Positions 5,148 to 6,338 of a stretch of DNA of 6,338 bases are shown here, piece after piece. Location: contig JAFEEK010000436.1 of the NCBI GenBank assembly GCA_018241165.1, positions 1-6,338 on the forward strand. Direction: 5' to 3'. Numbering within the stretch: the first letter of the stretch is position 1; each line of letters opens with the position of its first letter. The translations under genes were made by a program, and so were the position numbers. Origin of the DNA: Pseudomonadota bacterium (GTDB lineage Bacteria > Pseudomonadota > Gammaproteobacteria > Xanthomonadales > Rhodanobacteraceae). The notes beneath the pieces were generated by a model that was not told the DNA's origin, made no database searches, and saw only the letters and a list, made by a program, of their open reading frames with translations.

Positions 5148-6338
5148 TGATGGTTTTTGTCGTTGTCGCCGCGCTGATGCTGGCCGCGGCGCTGGCCTTC
5201 GTATTGACGCCATTGCTGCGCGGACCACGCACGGTTTCGGCGAACGACACGCGGCGCCTGCTCGCCCTGCTCGACGAATCGCACAAGAACGGATTGCTCA
5301 GCGACGCCGAATACGCGGCCAAGCGCACGCAGCTCGGCGAACGCCTGCTCGGCGCGATCGATGCCCCGAAGCCGCCGCGGCGCGGCTATGCCGCTGCCAT
5401 CGCCATCGCGCTGATCCTGCCCGCGGCGGCGATCATCTTGTACCGCATCGTCGGTACGCCTGCCGCGCTTGTGCCCGGCGCCGAAACCACGGCGCAGGCG
5501 CCTGCCGATCATGGCGCCGACATGGAACAGGCCATCGCCAAGCTCGCCGACAAGCTCAAGCAGAATCCGGACGACGCCGAAGGCTGGACCCTGCTCGGCC
5601 GTGCCTACGAAGCCACGCAACGTTTCCCTGAAGCACGCGACGCGCTAAAGCACGCATACGACCTGGCCAAGGGCGATCCGGATGTCGCGGTCGCCTATGC
5701 CGAGGCACTGGCGCTGTCGAGTCCCACGCGCCGCATCGAAGGCGAACCGCGCCAGATTCTGGATGCGGCACTGAAAGCCGCGCCTGACAACCAGCGCGGT
5801 CTGTGGCTGCTCGGCATCAGCGAATATCAGGGAAAGAAATTCGACAGCGCGATCGCCGCCTGGAAGCACCTGCTCGACGTGCTGCCCAAGGATTCGGACA
5901 TCATTCCATCCGTGCAGCAACAGATCGCGCGCGCGCAGGCCGAACGCGACGGCAAGCCGCTTCCTGCCGAAGAAACACAAACCGCATCCGCCGCGCCGCA
6001 AGAACCCGCAAACCCGACCCAGCCGGCAGCCGAGAGCGCGCAATTGCACGTCGAGGTGGCGCTGGATCCGAAACTGCGCGACAAACTCGCACCGGGCGAT
6101 GTCCTGTTCGTCTACGCCAAGGCCGCCAGCGGTCCACCGATGCCGCTCGCGATCCAGCGCATGGACGCGGGCAAACTTCCGGTCACGGTGACGCTGACCG
6201 ACGGCATGGGCATGTTGCCGAGCATGAAACTGTCGCAGTTCCCGCAGGTCGTCATCGGCGCGCGCGTGTCGAAGTCCGGCAACGCGCTGCCGCAAAGCGG
6301 CGATTTGCAAGTGTTGTCGAAACCCGTTGCGGTCACAA
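5147..6338 (+). CDS. ccmI: CcmI, TPR-containing apocytochrome c chaperone (3' truncated by window)
   Basis: The frame is open from the ATG at 5147 to the window end, 397 residues without a stop. Two N-terminal membrane spans (about 2-21 and 80-101) flank a cytoplasmic loop rich in charged residues (TRRLLALLDESHKNGLLSDAEY, residues 35-56, typical of CcmI). A periplasmic TPR region follows (about 125-265), with clear repeats beginning GWTLLGRAYEATQRFPEA (146-163) and LWLLGISEYQGKKFDSAI (219-236). A Pro/Ala/Gln-rich linker (about 270-298) leads to a C-terminal beta domain (299-397) with HVEVALDPKLRDKLAPGDVLF and FPQVVIGARVSKSGNALPQ, a CcmI hallmark. CcmI binds the apocytochrome C-terminus and delivers it to CcmF/CcmH. 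GAGGAA at 5133-5138, eight bases upstream, favours the first of two adjacent ATGs. Probably only a few tens of residues are missing. Confidence 0.95.
   Translation, partial: MMVFVVVAALMLAAALAFVLTPLLRGPRTVSANDTRRLLALLDESHKNGLLSDAEYAAKRTQLGERLLGAIDAPKPPRRGYAAAIAIALILPAAAIILYRIVGTPAALVPGAETTAQAPADHGADMEQAIAKLADKLKQNPDDAEGWTLLGRAYEATQRFPEARDALKHAYDLAKGDPDVAVAYAEALALSSPTRRIEGEPRQILDAALKAAPDNQRGLWLLGISEYQGKKFDSAIAAWKHLLDVLPKDSDIIPSVQQQIARAQAERDGKPLPAEETQTASAAPQEPANPTQPAAESAQLHVEVALDPKLRDKLAPGDVLFVYAKAASGPPMPLAIQRMDAGKLPVTVTLTDGMGMLPSMKLSQFPQVVIGARVSKSGNALPQSGDLQVLSKPVAVT

Overview
The window is a high-GC, proteobacterial System I cytochrome c maturation (ccm) operon, read entirely on the + strand. 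In order it holds: the 3' end of ccmB, then ccmC, ccmD, ccmE, a high-potential iron-sulfur protein (HiPIP) gene, ccmF, ccmG, ccmH and ccmI, the last running off the right edge. The gene set, the separate short CcmH and CcmI (fused in E. coli) and the Tat-exported HiPIP fit a gammaproteobacterium, most plausibly in the Xanthomonadales/Rhodanobacteraceae area. That placement is an inference from protein flavour and gene order; no rRNA or other marker gene is present.

Layout. 1-216 is the CcmB C-terminus (heme-handling ABC transporter permease). 217-328 is a non-coding gap filled by a composite palindromic repeat of the widespread ATTCCGGC...GCCGGAAT type, ending about 10 bases before ccmC. 329-1708 is a tight ccmC-ccmD-ccmE block with overlapping stops and starts. 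1709-2218 looks like a self-contained insert in the operon: a sigma70-like promoter with a perfect TATAAT, a good Shine-Dalgarno, a 115-residue Tat-dependent HiPIP, and an 11-bp perfect stem-loop. 2219-6338 is ccmF-ccmG-ccmH-ccmI, again joined by 4-base or 1-base start/stop overlaps.

How the genes work together. CcmAB power and CcmCD carry out loading of heme onto the periplasmic chaperone CcmE (His123 here). CcmG and CcmH keep the apocytochrome CxxCH thiols reduced, CcmI holds the apocytochrome, and CcmF with CcmH ligates heme from CcmE to it. All the expected key residues I checked are present: the WWD motifs and histidines of CcmC and CcmF, HDETY in CcmE, WCVTC in CcmG and LRCLVCQN in CcmH. 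The HiPIP is not a maturation factor. It is a periplasmic one-electron carrier that can act in the same respiratory chain position as small c-type cytochromes, so its place inside this operon is the most interesting feature of the window.

I saw no tRNA, rRNA, CRISPR array, insertion sequence or credible minus-strand gene. The points worth a second look are the HiPIP cassette, the repeat between ccmB and ccmC with a duplicated ATGAATC around it, and the stem-loop ahead of a ccmF start that lacks a Shine-Dalgarno.
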